DNA of 64,000 nt, taken from Amycolatopsis sacchari. GTDB lineage: Bacteria; Actinomycetota; Actinomycetes; Mycobacteriales; Pseudonocardiaceae. The stretch lies in assembly GCF_900114035.1 (NCBI RefSeq), contig NZ_FORP01000001.1, forward strand, positions 496,001-560,000, read 5' to 3'. Of this stretch, positions 9,368 to 18,971 are shown one piece after another (the stretch's first letter is position 1; each line of letters starts with the position of its first letter). The notes under the pieces were generated by a model. That model saw nothing but the letters and a program-made list of their open reading frames with translations. It searched no databases and was not told the DNA's origin. A program made the translations under genes and the position numbers.

Positions 9368-9763
9368 CTCGACGCTCCGTTCGGGAAGGAATCGGACGGG
9401 CTCTGGCGTACCCTCTCCGTCGCGGATGAACCGCGTCAGCAGAGTGTGCCTGGTTCGGCTCGGCGCAGCTTCCCGAGCATTTCTTCGGCGTCGGCCAGCT
9501 GAGGCGCCCATTTCGGACGGGCCATGCCGGCCCCTCTCCACAATGGAGTGTCCGCGGGACCAGCGCGGCTTCGTTCTGTGGGCCGTACCGCGGTTCCGCG
9601 AGCACCTGTCGCACGATGCCGTGTGGCGTCAGTGCGATGTCCGCCGGTACGCGTGACCGGGTCCGTGCCGGCCCACCGTCAAGAAATGGAACACGTCACG
9701 GCGACGGCCCGCTCGTAGCGTCCGTTGCGACGCGGACGCACCCGCACCAGCAACGAGAACGGA
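9368..9763. other. divergent intergenic region with a possible 29-codon ORF
   Basis: This region separates the hemerythrin-like gene (minus) and the Baeyer-Villiger monooxygenase (plus). On the minus strand at 9436-9525 a 29-codon frame, MARPKWAPQLADAEEMLGKL ending GTLC, has a GGAGAGG-like site upstream and could be a small protein or the remnant of a larger one. Nothing else is recognisable. The plus-strand promoter of the catabolic island should lie in its right half. Confidence 0.35.
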
Positions 9764-11371
9764 ATGAAGATGACACAGTCGGGTACTTCGTACGACGCAG
9801 TCGTGGTGGGCGCCGGATTCAGCGGCCTGTACGCGCTCCACAAGCTCCGCGACCACTTGGGGCTCTCGGTCCGGCTCTTCGAGAAGGGCACGAGCGTCGG
9901 CGGCACATGGCACTGGAACCGTTACCCGGGAGCGCTTTCGGACAGCGAGACCTACGTCTACGCCTACTCCTTCGACGACGACCTGCTGCAGCAGCAGGAT
10001 CTGTCCACCCGGTATGCCACCCAGCCCCAGGTACTGCGCTATCTGGAGAGCGTCGTCGAGAGGAAGGACCTCGCGCGCGACATCCAGCTGGACACGACGG
10101 TCAACGCCGCCCGCTTCGACGAGACCGCGAACCAGTGGGTGATCTCGACGAGCACGGGGCAGACCGTCACCTCGCGCTACCTGGTGACGGGGCTGGGACC
10201 GCTGTCGGCCGCGAACGTCCCCGAGATCGACGGGATCGACACCTTCGACGGACAGGTCATCCATACCAGCAAGTGGCCCGAGACCCACGACTTCACCGGC
10301 AAACGCGTCGGAGTGGTCGGCACCGGCTCCACCGGTGTCCAGCTGATCACCGCCATCGCGAGTGAGGTGGGGGAGCTCACCGTCTTCCAGCGCACACCGC
10401 AGTACTGCGTGCCACTGCGGAACCGGCCGCTGGAGCCGCAGGAGATCGCCGACATCCGGAGCAACTACAAGGAGATCTGGAACTCGGTTTACAACTCGGG
10501 GCTGGGGTTCGGCTTCGTGGAGTCGGAGATCCCGGCGATGAGCGTGTCTCCTGAGCAGCGCCGCGCGATCTTCGAGGAAGCCTGGCAGAAGGGTGGCGGC
10601 TTCTACTTCATGTTCGGGACCTTCAGCGACATCGGCACCAACCCGGAGGCGAACGAGGAGGCCGCGGCCTTCATCCGCACCAAGATCGCCGAGATCGTCG
10701 ACGACCCCGAAACAGCCCGGAAGCTCACCCCCACCGACTACTACGCGCGGCGCCCCGTCTGTGACTCCGGCTACTACGCGACCTTCAACCGCGACAACGT
10801 CTCGCTGGTCGACGTCCGGGAGACGCCGATCGTGAAGGTGACGCCGCGAGGAGTGGTTCTTTCCGACGGTGCCGAGATCGGCCTGGACGTGCTGATCTTC
10901 GCCACCGGTTTCGACGCCGTCGAAGGCAGCTACCGCTCCATCGACATCCGCGGCCGTGGTGGCGTGAAACTGGCCGACCACTGGTCGGAGGCGCCGAGGG
11001 GGTACCTGGGAATGACCGTGGCCGGGTTTCCCAACCTGTTCACGATCTTCGGGCCCAACAGCAGCTTCTGCAACAACCCGCCCATGATCTCCTCGCAGGT
11101 CGACTGGATCGGGCGGACCGTCGGCTTCCTGGAGCGCAGTGAGCACACGCTGATCGAGCCGACCGGCGCGGCCGAGGACCGGTGGATGCGGCAGTGCGAG
11201 GACATCGCGAACCAGACGCTCTTCCCCAAGGTCGAGTCGTGGATTTTCGGCCACAACGTCAAGGGCAAACCCACCACCGCCCGCTTCTACATGGGTGGCC
11301 TGTCGACGTACCGGGGAATCCTGGACGAGGTCACCGAGAACGGCTACGACGGCTTCGTGCTCAGCAGCTGA
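9764..11371 (+). CDS. Baeyer-Villiger monooxygenase (cyclic ketone type)
   Basis: A 535-residue FAD- and NADPH-dependent flavoprotein that inserts one oxygen next to a ketone carbonyl to give an ester or lactone. It has the FAD Rossmann motif GAGFSG at residues 16-21, the diagnostic BVMO fingerprint F162-DGQVIHTSK-W172 (FxGxxxHxxxW), and the NADPH motif GTGSTG at 187-192. Length and FGPNSSFCNNPPM near the C-terminus resemble the cyclohexanone/cyclopentanone monooxygenase class rather than simple FMOs. A second ATG lies at 9770. It opens the catabolic island, about 50 bp before the enolase-family gene, so its product may be processed by the downstream acid and CoA enzymes. The real substrate is unknown. 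Confidence 0.92.
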   Translation: MKMTQSGTSYDAVVVGAGFSGLYALHKLRDHLGLSVRLFEKGTSVGGTWHWNRYPGALSDSETYVYAYSFDDDLLQQQDLSTRYATQPQVLRYLESVVERKDLARDIQLDTTVNAARFDETANQWVISTSTGQTVTSRYLVTGLGPLSAANVPEIDGIDTFDGQVIHTSKWPETHDFTGKRVGVVGTGSTGVQLITAIASEVGELTVFQRTPQYCVPLRNRPLEPQEIADIRSNYKEIWNSVYNSGLGFGFVESEIPAMSVSPEQRRAIFEEAWQKGGGFYFMFGTFSDIGTNPEANEEAAAFIRTKIAEIVDDPETARKLTPTDYYARRPVCDSGYYATFNRDNVSLVDVRETPIVKVTPRGVVLSDGAEIGLDVLIFATGFDAVEGSYRSIDIRGRGGVKLADHWSEAPRGYLGMTVAGFPNLFTIFGPNSSFCNNPPMISSQVDWIGRTVGFLERSEHTLIEPTGAAEDRWMRQCEDIANQTLFPKVESWIFGHNVKGKPTTARFYMGGLSTYRGILDEVTENGYDGFVLSS

Positions 11372-11421
11372 TCGTCGACCATTGACACCGACTGCACGAA
11401 TCCGGCAGCCAGGAGGCGAGT

Positions 11422-12576
11422 TTGAGCGGCCCCGATCCTGACCTCGACATCCGGACCATCGAGGCCTTCCCGATCTCCCTGCCACTGGTGGACGGCCCGA
11501 GGCTGGCGTTGGGGCGGGCCGTCAAGCGCGACGCCGTGATCGTGAAGGTCACAACGGCCGGCGGCCTCGTGGGGTACGGCGAAGCGCATCACGGACGGGC
11601 GGCGGGTGTGGTCGCGAGGATCGTCGATTCCGTTCTTCCGGACCTCGTGCTTCCCGCCTCGGCGCTGGACGTCGTCGGCATCTGGCGACGGGTGTACGAC
11701 GGCCAGCTGCGCAGCCACGGTCTCGGCGCGGCGACGGTGCTGGCGATGAGCGGCCTCGACATGGCGTTGTGGGACATCAGGGGCAAAGCGGCCCGCTGGC
11801 CTCTCTACCGCATGCTCGGAGGCACACGGCGCGACCTCCCGGCTTATGCCGGGGGCGTCGCGCTGGGCTGGCAACCCGTGCCGCGACTGGTCGAGGAGGT
11901 CGCTGCCGCCACGGCACGGGGATACCGCGCGGTCAAGCTCCGCGTGGGTGAACGGCCCGACCTGGATGCGGCACGCGTCTCGGCCGTGCGAGCGGCCGAC
12001 GAGCGGCTCACGATCATGGTTGACGCCAATACGGCCTACTCGCCGGGTGAGCTGGTCCGGGCATTGCCGTCCTTCGAGGAGACAGGCGTCGAGTGGATCG
12101 AGGAGCCGTTCGCGCCACAGGCCGTAGACAGCTACCGGCGGGCGGCCGGTCTCACCCGGATCCGGCTCGCCGCGGGCGAGAACCTGTACACACGTTACGA
12201 GTTCGCGCCGGTTCTCCGGTCTGGCTTCCTCGGGGAGGTCCAGCCCGACGTCGCGAAGACCGGTGGCGTCACCGAGTTCATGAGGATCGCCGCGCTGGCA
12301 TCGGCGGCCGGAGTGCGGGTCAGCCCGCACAGCTCCGTGACCGGGCTCAGCCAGGCCGCGACCGTCCACGTGCTGTCCGCGATCGACAACCCCGGCTTCT
12401 ACGAGTCGGACGTCACCCCCGAGCACGCCTTTCGTGAGCGGTTGACCTCGACGCCGCACGACACGAGCTCGCCCGGTACTGTCCGGGCGCTTGATGCCCC
12501 GGGGCTCGGGGTGCGCGTCGACGAGGACTTCATCGCCGCGCATCCCTTCGTCCCGGGGCCCAACTTCGTCCCGTGA
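11422..12576 (+). CDS. enolase-superfamily enzyme (mandelate racemase/muconate cycloisomerase group)
   Basis: A 384-residue TIM-barrel enzyme that removes a proton alpha to a carboxylate and then racemises, cycloisomerises or dehydrates. Active-site residues can be placed: K172 in AVKLRVG (KxR, where many have KxK), metal ligands D201 (MVDANTAY), E227 (WIEEPF) and E253 (AAGENLY), and H303 in SPHSSVTG as the second base. The start is TTG at 11422, five bases after a perfect AGGAGG, so I trust it. It follows the BVMO by 50 bp. Acid-sugar dehydratase, muconate-type lactonase or racemase are all possible; the sequence alone does not decide. Confidence 0.88.
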   Translation: MSGPDPDLDIRTIEAFPISLPLVDGPRLALGRAVKRDAVIVKVTTAGGLVGYGEAHHGRAAGVVARIVDSVLPDLVLPASALDVVGIWRRVYDGQLRSHGLGAATVLAMSGLDMALWDIRGKAARWPLYRMLGGTRRDLPAYAGGVALGWQPVPRLVEEVAAATARGYRAVKLRVGERPDLDAARVSAVRAADERLTIMVDANTAYSPGELVRALPSFEETGVEWIEEPFAPQAVDSYRRAAGLTRIRLAAGENLYTRYEFAPVLRSGFLGEVQPDVAKTGGVTEFMRIAALASAAGVRVSPHSSVTGLSQAATVHVLSAIDNPGFYESDVTPEHAFRERLTSTPHDTSSPGTVRALDAPGLGVRVDEDFIAAHPFVPGPNFVP

Positions 12577-12615
12577 ACATCAGCTCCGCCGGAAACGACG
12601 TGGCGGACATCCGAG

Positions 12616-14319
12616 CTAGCCGACCTCCACGTGGGTCGTGGGCACCGAAATTCGGTACGCCCGGATCTTGGCGTACAGCGTGGGACGGGAAACGCCCAGT
12701 TCGCGCGCGGCGACGGTCTTGTTCCCGTTGGCGCGGGTGAGCACCCTGGTGATCACCTCCGCCTCGGCTCGCTCGATGAGCGAGAGATGACGATTGGTCC
12801 AGGTCTCCAGCCGCACGCTGTCGGGCAGGTGGGCCGGATTCACCACGGTGCCGTCCGAGCTCACGACCGCGGTGCGCACGGCTTGGCGCAACTCCGCGAC
12901 GTTGCCGGGCCAGGTGTAGCGCTGGAGCACCTCCCGGGTCTCCGGCGCCAGCGGCACATCGCCGGCGAAGGTGTCGGCGAGCGGCTGGATCTCGTCCTGG
13001 CGGTTCCGGAGCGGCCCCAGGTCGATGACGGTGGCGCCGAGGGCGTCCACGATCGAGAGCAGCCACGCGGGCTGCTCCCCGCGCCCCACCGTGACGGTCG
13101 CGCCGAGCCGTGGGGGTTCGGCCGCCGCGGACAGGATGCTCGCGACCGCCCGGGCGGTGCGCTGGTCCAGGCTGTCCAGATGGGTGACGACCAAGGGCGT
13201 CGTGCGGTTCAGGGACCGGCGAAGCATACCCAGCCAGGCCTCCGGGCCGTCGGCCGCGATGTCGGAGGCGTCGAGGACCTCGGCCCCGGCTCCCAGGGCG
13301 TCGACGACCACGTGCTTCTTGCCCACCCCGGGTTCGCCACGCAGGACGACGGCACCACCGTCGCGCACCACGCGACCGACGGTCTCGCGGACCCGGGCGT
13401 GCGCCGAAGCCGTGGCGCCGTGCGGCGGCCCCGCGCTCACGGTGGGCACCGGCGTCTCGTGCTGGGGAGTGTCGAAGACCAGGAGCGCACCGAGGAGGCT
13501 CTTGCCGTCGAAGATGGCGCGGACGGTCGCGCTCCACCCCGGCGCCACCTCTATCGTGAGGTCAGGGCCGTCGACCGTGTCGAGAACGCGACCCCAGAGC
13601 ACCTCGTGCCGGAAGTTCGGGACCGGGGCGAGATGGTTGCCGATGATCAACTCGCTGTTCAGGGCGACGACCGGGTGGGCGCTGCGCGCGCGAGCGTCGA
13701 GGAACGCATCGAGCAGCCGGCGCTCGCGCGCCCCGGCCGCATCCTTCAGCGCGGTCTGGACCTCGCGTGCCATCTTCTGCACCAGCGGCGCGACGGCCGA
13801 TTCCTGGTAGTTCGGCGACCAGGTCAGGTTGATGGTGCCCAGGATCCGGTGCGTTATCGGGTCGACGACCGGGGTCGCCACGCAGTTGAACCGGTGGAAC
13901 GCCTCCCGGTAGTGCTCCTCGGACCGGACCGCGGCCGTCCGGCCGACCTCCAGCGAGGTGCCGACCGCGTTGGTCCCGATGAGCTCCTCGTTGAACGAGT
14001 GCCCGACCAGCAGGCCGGCCAGGTCGAGCTGGTGGCGCAGGCGCGAATCGGGAGCCCAGCGCCACAGGACGTGGGCGGCCCCATTCGCCATGGCCAGGCA
14101 GGTCTCGGAGTCCGCCAGCAGCTCGGCCATCTCGGTCATGAGGGGGATGGCGACCCGGGCGAAGCGGCTCTCGATGTCGATCTCGATGCGCTCGAAGTCC
14201 TGCGCCAGCGGGCTGACGCCGCTGAGTCGCGAGCGCCGCCACGAGGTCAGGATCTCTTCGCGCAGGTCAGGAGGCTCATCGCCGTGCTGGAAGGCCTCCC
14301 ATGCGAGTCGGCTGGACAT
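12616..14319 (-). CDS. AcoR-like GAF/AAA/Fis transcriptional regulator without GAFTGA
   Basis: A 567-residue regulator of the island, transcribed away from the MaoC gene. A GAF-type sensor region covers about 70-200 (FNEELIGTNAVGTSLEVGR). A degenerate AAA+ region follows with a Walker-A-like GEPGVGKK (328-335) and the C-terminal WPGNVAELRQAV (470-481). A Fis-type helix-turn-helix lies at 533-553 (NKTVAARELGVSRPTLY). The sigma-54 contact motif GAFTGA is absent, so it probably works with ordinary sigma factors. Such proteins usually activate catabolic operons on binding an intermediate. The start at 14319 has a GAGAGGTGA site; longer starts are rejected. Confidence 0.88.
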   Translation of the reverse strand: MSSRLAWEAFQHGDEPPDLREEILTSWRRSRLSGVSPLAQDFERIEIDIESRFARVAIPLMTEMAELLADSETCLAMANGAAHVLWRWAPDSRLRHQLDLAGLLVGHSFNEELIGTNAVGTSLEVGRTAAVRSEEHYREAFHRFNCVATPVVDPITHRILGTINLTWSPNYQESAVAPLVQKMAREVQTALKDAAGARERRLLDAFLDARARSAHPVVALNSELIIGNHLAPVPNFRHEVLWGRVLDTVDGPDLTIEVAPGWSATVRAIFDGKSLLGALLVFDTPQHETPVPTVSAGPPHGATASAHARVRETVGRVVRDGGAVVLRGEPGVGKKHVVVDALGAGAEVLDASDIAADGPEAWLGMLRRSLNRTTPLVVTHLDSLDQRTARAVASILSAAAEPPRLGATVTVGRGEQPAWLLSIVDALGATVIDLGPLRNRQDEIQPLADTFAGDVPLAPETREVLQRYTWPGNVAELRQAVRTAVVSSDGTVVNPAHLPDSVRLETWTNRHLSLIERAEAEVITRVLTRANGNKTVAARELGVSRPTLYAKIRAYRISVPTTHVEVG

Positions 14320-14498
14320 GCTCACCTCTCTCATCGCCACGTGTGTCTCCCAGCATGGAGCCCAGTGGCAGGAGTCACATTGTAAGAAACTTGAACGGGG
14401 AACGGGGGGCATCCACCGGCGAGACTTCCGGACGCAGGGCCGCCGCCGATCGTGCCGGCGCGGCCAGGACCCGGAGTCAGGAAGAGGTGGACCCGAGC

Positions 14499-14948
14499 AT
14501 GTCGACCAGGCCTCCCGCTCGGTTCGAAGACATCGCGTTCGCGGAGCTGCGGGTCGGAAAGCCGTACCGCACCAGCTACGAGCTCGGCCTCGATCTGGTG
14601 GCGGCTTTCCGGGCGGCCGCCGCACCTGGGCGCAACCAGATCCCGCACGTGGGCGAGCTCGTGCCGCCGGCGGTGTACTCCACCTTCCGGCCGATGTTCG
14701 AGGCACTGGGCGGACGGATGGAGCAGGGGACCATCCACACCCACCAGTCGGTCACCGTGGCCACCCCGCCGGCACGGGCCGGGGATGTGCTCGACGTCGA
14801 GGTGACCGTCGTCCGGGCCGAGGAGACCGCGGACCGCCGCCGCCTCGTCGAGGTGGCCACCGAGTACCGGCACGAGGGGCGCCGCGTGTGCAGCACCCGC
14901 AGCCGCTACCTGTGGGGGTTCTCGGCCGCGCGTGAGGACGAGCGATGA
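14499..14948 (+). CDS. MaoC-like hot-dog protein, first of a pair
   Basis: A 149-residue single hot-dog domain, FAS1-type dehydratase or thioesterase-like (ELRVGKPYRTSYELGLDLVAAF, QGTIHTHQSVTVATPPARAGD). The usual catalytic Asp/His hydratase motif is not evident, so it may be the non-catalytic partner of the next protein, as in the heteromeric MaoC hydratases known from actinobacterial steroid degradation (inference). ATG at 14499 has GAAGAGGTGG upstream. Its stop overlaps the next start by four bases (ATGA), giving translational coupling and probably equal amounts of both subunits. Confidence 0.8.
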   Translation: MSTRPPARFEDIAFAELRVGKPYRTSYELGLDLVAAFRAAAAPGRNQIPHVGELVPPAVYSTFRPMFEALGGRMEQGTIHTHQSVTVATPPARAGDVLDVEVTVVRAEETADRRRLVEVATEYRHEGRRVCSTRSRYLWGFSAAREDER

Positions 14949-15307
14949 CCACGGTCCTGCGTATGACGTTCGGCCAGGACGACGTGGACCGGTTCGGCCG
15001 GTTCAGCGGCGGTGACGGCCGAATCCACACCGACCCCGGCTACGCGCGTTCGACGCCGTTCGGCCGGACCCTGGTCCAGGGCATGCTGCTGGTCGCCCTC
15101 GTCGAGCGTGCGGTGGAGCTCGTGGAGTCCCCGGCGCGGGCTGACTCGCGGCTCGACGTCACCTTCGTCGCGCCCGTCGGGGTTGGCGACGAAGTCGCGA
15201 TCACGCACACCCGCAAGGGCACGAGTGCGCGGTTCGAAGCGACCACCAGCGCCGGGACCGTACTGGTCGCCGTCCTGCACCCGACCGAGGAGACCCAGTG
15301 GCCCTGA
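14945..15307 (+). CDS. MaoC-like enoyl-CoA hydratase, second of the pair
   Basis: A 120-residue hot-dog protein with the R-hydratase region FSGGDGRIHTDPGYARSTPFG followed by the conserved LVQGMLL helix. It should hydrate or dehydrate a CoA ester in a beta-oxidation-like step. Oddly, the catalytic Asp and His are four residues apart (D-G-R-I-H), whereas R-hydratases usually have D-x-N-P-x-H; the missing residue and Asn could change the chemistry. It overlaps both neighbours (ATGA before; a GTG start inside its end), so the three genes are one translational unit with the acyl-CoA synthetase. Confidence 0.82.
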   Translation: MTTVLRMTFGQDDVDRFGRFSGGDGRIHTDPGYARSTPFGRTLVQGMLLVALVERAVELVESPARADSRLDVTFVAPVGVGDEVAITHTRKGTSARFEATTSAGTVLVAVLHPTEETQWP

Positions 15308-17490
15308 GCGAGCTCGACCGCGGCCGCACCACGCCGCCCGCTTCGAACCTCGACGCCCTGTTCCGGCCGGCTTCGGTCGTGGTGGTCGGGGCGTCGAACG
15401 AGCGCACGAAGATCGGGGGCCGCCTGCTGAGCCACCTGCTGCGCTACGGGTACACGGGACGGCTGTACGTCGTCCACCCGTCCGACCCGGCAGTGCAGGG
15501 CGTCGCCGCGTACCGTTCGGTCGACGAGCTGCCCGCGGACAGCGCCCTGGACCTGGCGATCGTGGCAGTGCCCGCCGTGCGGGTGCCGGAGACGATCCGG
15601 TCGCTGGCCCACCGCGGTGTCCGCGTCGCCGTCATCGTCAGCTCCGGCTTCGGCGAGACGGGAGACGCGGGCCGCGCGCTCGAGGACGAGGTCCGCGACT
15701 GCGCGCGGCGCAGCGGCATGCGGGTCCTCGGGCCCAACTGTCAGGGTGTGGCGAACACGTCGGTGGGACTCGCGGCCTCTTTCTCCTCCGTGTTCGGGCG
15801 CACGGAGGAGGTGCCGGACGGGACCACAGCGGTCATCAGCCAGAGCGGGGCCATGGCCGCGGTGCTCACCGAGCTGTCCTCCGGGCACGTCGACGGTGTT
15901 CGCTACTGGGCGGCCACCGGCAACGAGCTCGACCTGACCGTGGCCGACCTCGTCGCTGAGGTCGCGACCGACCCCGGCGTCCGCGTGGTGCAGGTCTACC
16001 TGGAGAACATGCGCGCCGCCGATCGCCTGGTCCAGGCAGCACGGACCGCGCACGAGCGGGGAGCGGCTGTCCTCGTGCTGAAGGCGGGAGCGTCGGAGGA
16101 GGGCGCCCGGGCCGCCTCCTCCCACACCGGCGCCCTGGCCCAGGAGGACAAGGTGGTCGATGCGTTCCTGTCCCGCCATGGTCTGGTGCGTGCTCGGGAC
16201 GCTCGCCAGATGAGCGAGCTGGCCCGCCTGTTCGCGGGGCGGAAGAAGCCGCGGGGCAACCGCGTCGGCATCGTCACCAACTCCGGCGGCCTCGGCGTGC
16301 TGCTGGCCGACGAGGCCGCGGTCAACGGGCTCGCGATGGCCGAATTCGGCCCGGACACCCGCACCAGGCTCACCGAGACCCTGCCACCCTTCGCGGCGAC
16401 GGCCAACCCGATCGACGTGACCGCTCAATTGCTCAGCCGCCCGGAGCTGCTCGGCGCGGCGATCCGGGCGGTGGAGGCCGAGCCCGGCGTGGACGTGGTC
16501 GTCGTCGCTCTCGGCATCCTCGGCGACTACTACGATCTCGACCGGATCCTCGCCGACGTGGTCGAGCTGGACCGCCGGACCGAGAAGCTCGTCGTGGTGT
16601 GCTGGGTCGCCGGTGACGCCGCGATGCCCGGGCGGCTGGCCGGCGCCGGGATTCCGACGTACGACGACACCGCCGCGACCATGAGGGCGCTCGGCGCCTT
16701 CGTCGCCCATGCGCGGCACGTCGAGCGCGAGCGCCGCGCCGACCCGCAGACGTCCGTGCCGACCGCCCGGCTGACCGGCCCGCTGCCGCGCGCGGCGGGC
16801 GGCCCCCTGTCCGAGGCCGCGGGCAAGCGGTTGCTCCGCTCGTGGGGCCTGCCCGTCGTCGACGGCCGGCTGGCCGTGTCGGCCGACGAGGCCGCGGCGG
16901 CCGCTCGCGAGCTGGGTTTCCCGGTCGTGCTGAAGGTTTCCGCCGCCGGGCTCGCGCACAAGACAGAGCTGGGGCTGGTCGACGTCGGCATCGGCGACGA
17001 GGCCGAACTGCGGGCGGCGGCCGCGCGGATGCTGGCGGCCACCGAGGCGAACGTCCACGGAGACGGCCAGGTCGACGGGCTCCTGGTCGAGCCTTGCCTC
17101 GACGGCGGGCTCGAGATGAGCGTGGGGCTGCTGCGGGATCCGTCAGTCGGGAACGTGGTGGTCGTCGGTGCGGGCGGCACGGCGGCCGAGGTGCTCGCCG
17201 ACGTGCAGCTGCTCATCCCGCCGCTCACCACTGAGCTGGTGCGCGAGGCCATCCATCGCCTCCGCGTAGCCCCTCTGCTCCACGGCTTCCGTGGCGCACC
17301 GGCGCGTGACGTCGACAGCCTCGTGCGGTTGGTGCTCGACCTGGCAACCACCCCGGCGGTCCTGGCCGGCCAGGTGGCGTCCCTCGACCTCAATCCCGTG
17401 CTCGTGATGCCGTCCGGTCAAGGGTCGGTCGCCGTCGACGTCGCGCTCACGCCCGGACATCCCACCTCTGACATCAAGGAAGGCAGATGA
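15298..17490 (+). CDS. ADP-forming (NDP-forming) acyl-CoA synthetase
   Basis: A 730-residue single-chain enzyme joining a carboxylic acid to CoA with ATP giving ADP and phosphate. The order is: CoA-binding domain (LFRPASVVVVGASNERTKIG from about residue 20), succinyl-CoA-synthetase-like domains (VLGPNCQGVANT, SQSGAMAA), the phosphohistidine region SSHTGALAQED, and a C-terminal ATP-grasp domain (SEAAGKRLLRSWGLPVVDG, VLKVSAAGLAHKTELGLV). The GTG start lies within the end of the preceding hydratase gene. Its stop overlaps the next ATG (ATGA). In context it should activate an acid produced by the aldehyde dehydrogenase or by lactone opening. Confidence 0.92.
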   Translation: MALSELDRGRTTPPASNLDALFRPASVVVVGASNERTKIGGRLLSHLLRYGYTGRLYVVHPSDPAVQGVAAYRSVDELPADSALDLAIVAVPAVRVPETIRSLAHRGVRVAVIVSSGFGETGDAGRALEDEVRDCARRSGMRVLGPNCQGVANTSVGLAASFSSVFGRTEEVPDGTTAVISQSGAMAAVLTELSSGHVDGVRYWAATGNELDLTVADLVAEVATDPGVRVVQVYLENMRAADRLVQAARTAHERGAAVLVLKAGASEEGARAASSHTGALAQEDKVVDAFLSRHGLVRARDARQMSELARLFAGRKKPRGNRVGIVTNSGGLGVLLADEAAVNGLAMAEFGPDTRTRLTETLPPFAATANPIDVTAQLLSRPELLGAAIRAVEAEPGVDVVVVALGILGDYYDLDRILADVVELDRRTEKLVVVCWVAGDAAMPGRLAGAGIPTYDDTAATMRALGAFVAHARHVERERRADPQTSVPTARLTGPLPRAAGGPLSEAAGKRLLRSWGLPVVDGRLAVSADEAAAAARELGFPVVLKVSAAGLAHKTELGLVDVGIGDEAELRAAAARMLAATEANVHGDGQVDGLLVEPCLDGGLEMSVGLLRDPSVGNVVVVGAGGTAAEVLADVQLLIPPLTTELVREAIHRLRVAPLLHGFRGAPARDVDSLVRLVLDLATTPAVLAGQVASLDLNPVLVMPSGQGSVAVDVALTPGHPTSDIKEGR

Positions 17491-18971
17491 CCACGCAAGC
17501 ACCCAGCACACTCCAGCACTACCGGATGATCATCGGCGGCGAGCGGGTCGACAGCCGGGGCGGCGCCACGTTCGCCTCCCGGAACCCCTACACCGGACTC
17601 GACTGGGCGCAGGCGCCCGACGGAACGGCCGAGGACGTCGATCACGCCGTGCGCTGTGCCCGGGCGGCGATCGAGGGGCCCTGGGGACGGATGACCGCCA
17701 CCCAGCGCGGCCGGATCATGCGCCGTGCCGCCGATCTCCTCGAGGAGAACGCGGACCGGCTCGCGGAGATTGAGACGCGCGACTCCGGCCGCGTCATCCG
17801 GGAAACCCGGAGCCTGGCCCGCTACATGCCGGAGTGGTTCCACTACTTCGCGGGCCTGGCCGACAAGATCGAAGGGGCCACGATCCCCAGCGACAAGCCG
17901 GGCTTCGCCCTCTACACCCGCCCCAAGCCGGTGGGGGTGGTGGGCGCGATCGTGCCGTGGAACTCGGCACTCCTGATGCTCGCGTTCAAGCTCGCGCCCG
18001 CACTGGCCGCCGGTTGCACGATAGTGGTCAAGCCGAGCGACTTCACGCCCGCCACCGCACTGGAAGTCGCGGACCTGCTCGAGCAGGCAGGACTGCCGGG
18101 CGGGGTGGTCAATGTGGTCACGGGTGTGGGACCGACCGTGGGCCAGGCGCTCGTCGCGCACCCAGGCGTGGACAAGGTCGCGTTCACCGGCTCGACCACC
18201 ACGGGCATCGCGGTGGCACGAGCGGCCGCGGACAACCTGACGCGCGTCAGTCTCGAACTCGGGGGCAAGTCTCCACAGGTGATCTTCCCCGACGCCGACC
18301 TCGACGCCGCGGTCAACGGCGTGCTGGCCGGGATCTTCTCGGCCAGCGGGCAGAACTGCATGGCCGGCTCCCGCGTGATCGCTCACCACGAAATCCACGA
18401 CGAGCTGGTGAAGCGCGTTGCCGAGCGCGCCGCGACGCTCGTGGTCGGTGATCCGATGGACCCGGAAACGGATATGGGCCCGCTGATCAACGACGCGCAA
18501 CTCCGCAGGGTCCTCGACTTCTGCGACTCGGCACGCGCCGAGGGGGCCTCCATCCGCCACGGCGGGAACCGGCACCGCGACGGCGGACTGCTCGTCGAGC
18601 CGACGGTCATCGCCGACGCCGGCCGGGAGATGCGGGTGTTCCGCGAGGAGATCTTCGGGCCGGTCGTGACCGCGCTGACCTTCGAAACCGAGGCCGAGGC
18701 GATCGAACTGGCCAACGACACGCCGTACGGTCTGGCCGGCGCGGTGTGGACCAAGGACATCCAGCGTGCACACCGGGTGGCCGACGCCATCAACGCCGGC
18801 ACGGTGTGGATCAACGCCTACCGGGCGATCGCCCCCGGTGCGCCGTTCGGAGGCATGAAGCACAGCGGCATCGGGCGGGAGAACGGCATCGAGGCGGTGC
18901 GTGACTTCCTGGAGACGAAGACGATCTGGATCGAGCTGACGGGGGAGAGCCGTGATCCCTTCGCACGCTGA
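17487..18971 (+). CDS. NAD(P)-dependent aldehyde dehydrogenase
   Basis: A 494-residue ALDH superfamily enzyme that oxidises an aldehyde to an acid. The catalytic cysteine is in SGQNCMAGSR, the general-base glutamate in LELGGKSP, the cofactor-binding turn in FTGSTTTG, and the oxyanion Asn in VPWNSALL. Its length is the family norm. It is coupled to the genes on both sides: the ATG overlaps the synthetase stop, and the next gene starts inside its end. Together with the two SDRs it can take an alcohol to an acid ready for CoA activation. The substrate is not determined. Confidence 0.92.
   Translation: MTTQAPSTLQHYRMIIGGERVDSRGGATFASRNPYTGLDWAQAPDGTAEDVDHAVRCARAAIEGPWGRMTATQRGRIMRRAADLLEENADRLAEIETRDSGRVIRETRSLARYMPEWFHYFAGLADKIEGATIPSDKPGFALYTRPKPVGVVGAIVPWNSALLMLAFKLAPALAAGCTIVVKPSDFTPATALEVADLLEQAGLPGGVVNVVTGVGPTVGQALVAHPGVDKVAFTGSTTTGIAVARAAADNLTRVSLELGGKSPQVIFPDADLDAAVNGVLAGIFSASGQNCMAGSRVIAHHEIHDELVKRVAERAATLVVGDPMDPETDMGPLINDAQLRRVLDFCDSARAEGASIRHGGNRHRDGGLLVEPTVIADAGREMRVFREEIFGPVVTALTFETEAEAIELANDTPYGLAGAVWTKDIQRAHRVADAINAGTVWINAYRAIAPGAPFGGMKHSGIGRENGIEAVRDFLETKTIWIELTGESRDPFAR

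Noticed and set aside
12616-14319. Sigma-54-dependent activator
   Set aside because: The GAFTGA motif is missing and no -24/-12 promoter elements were seen nearby.
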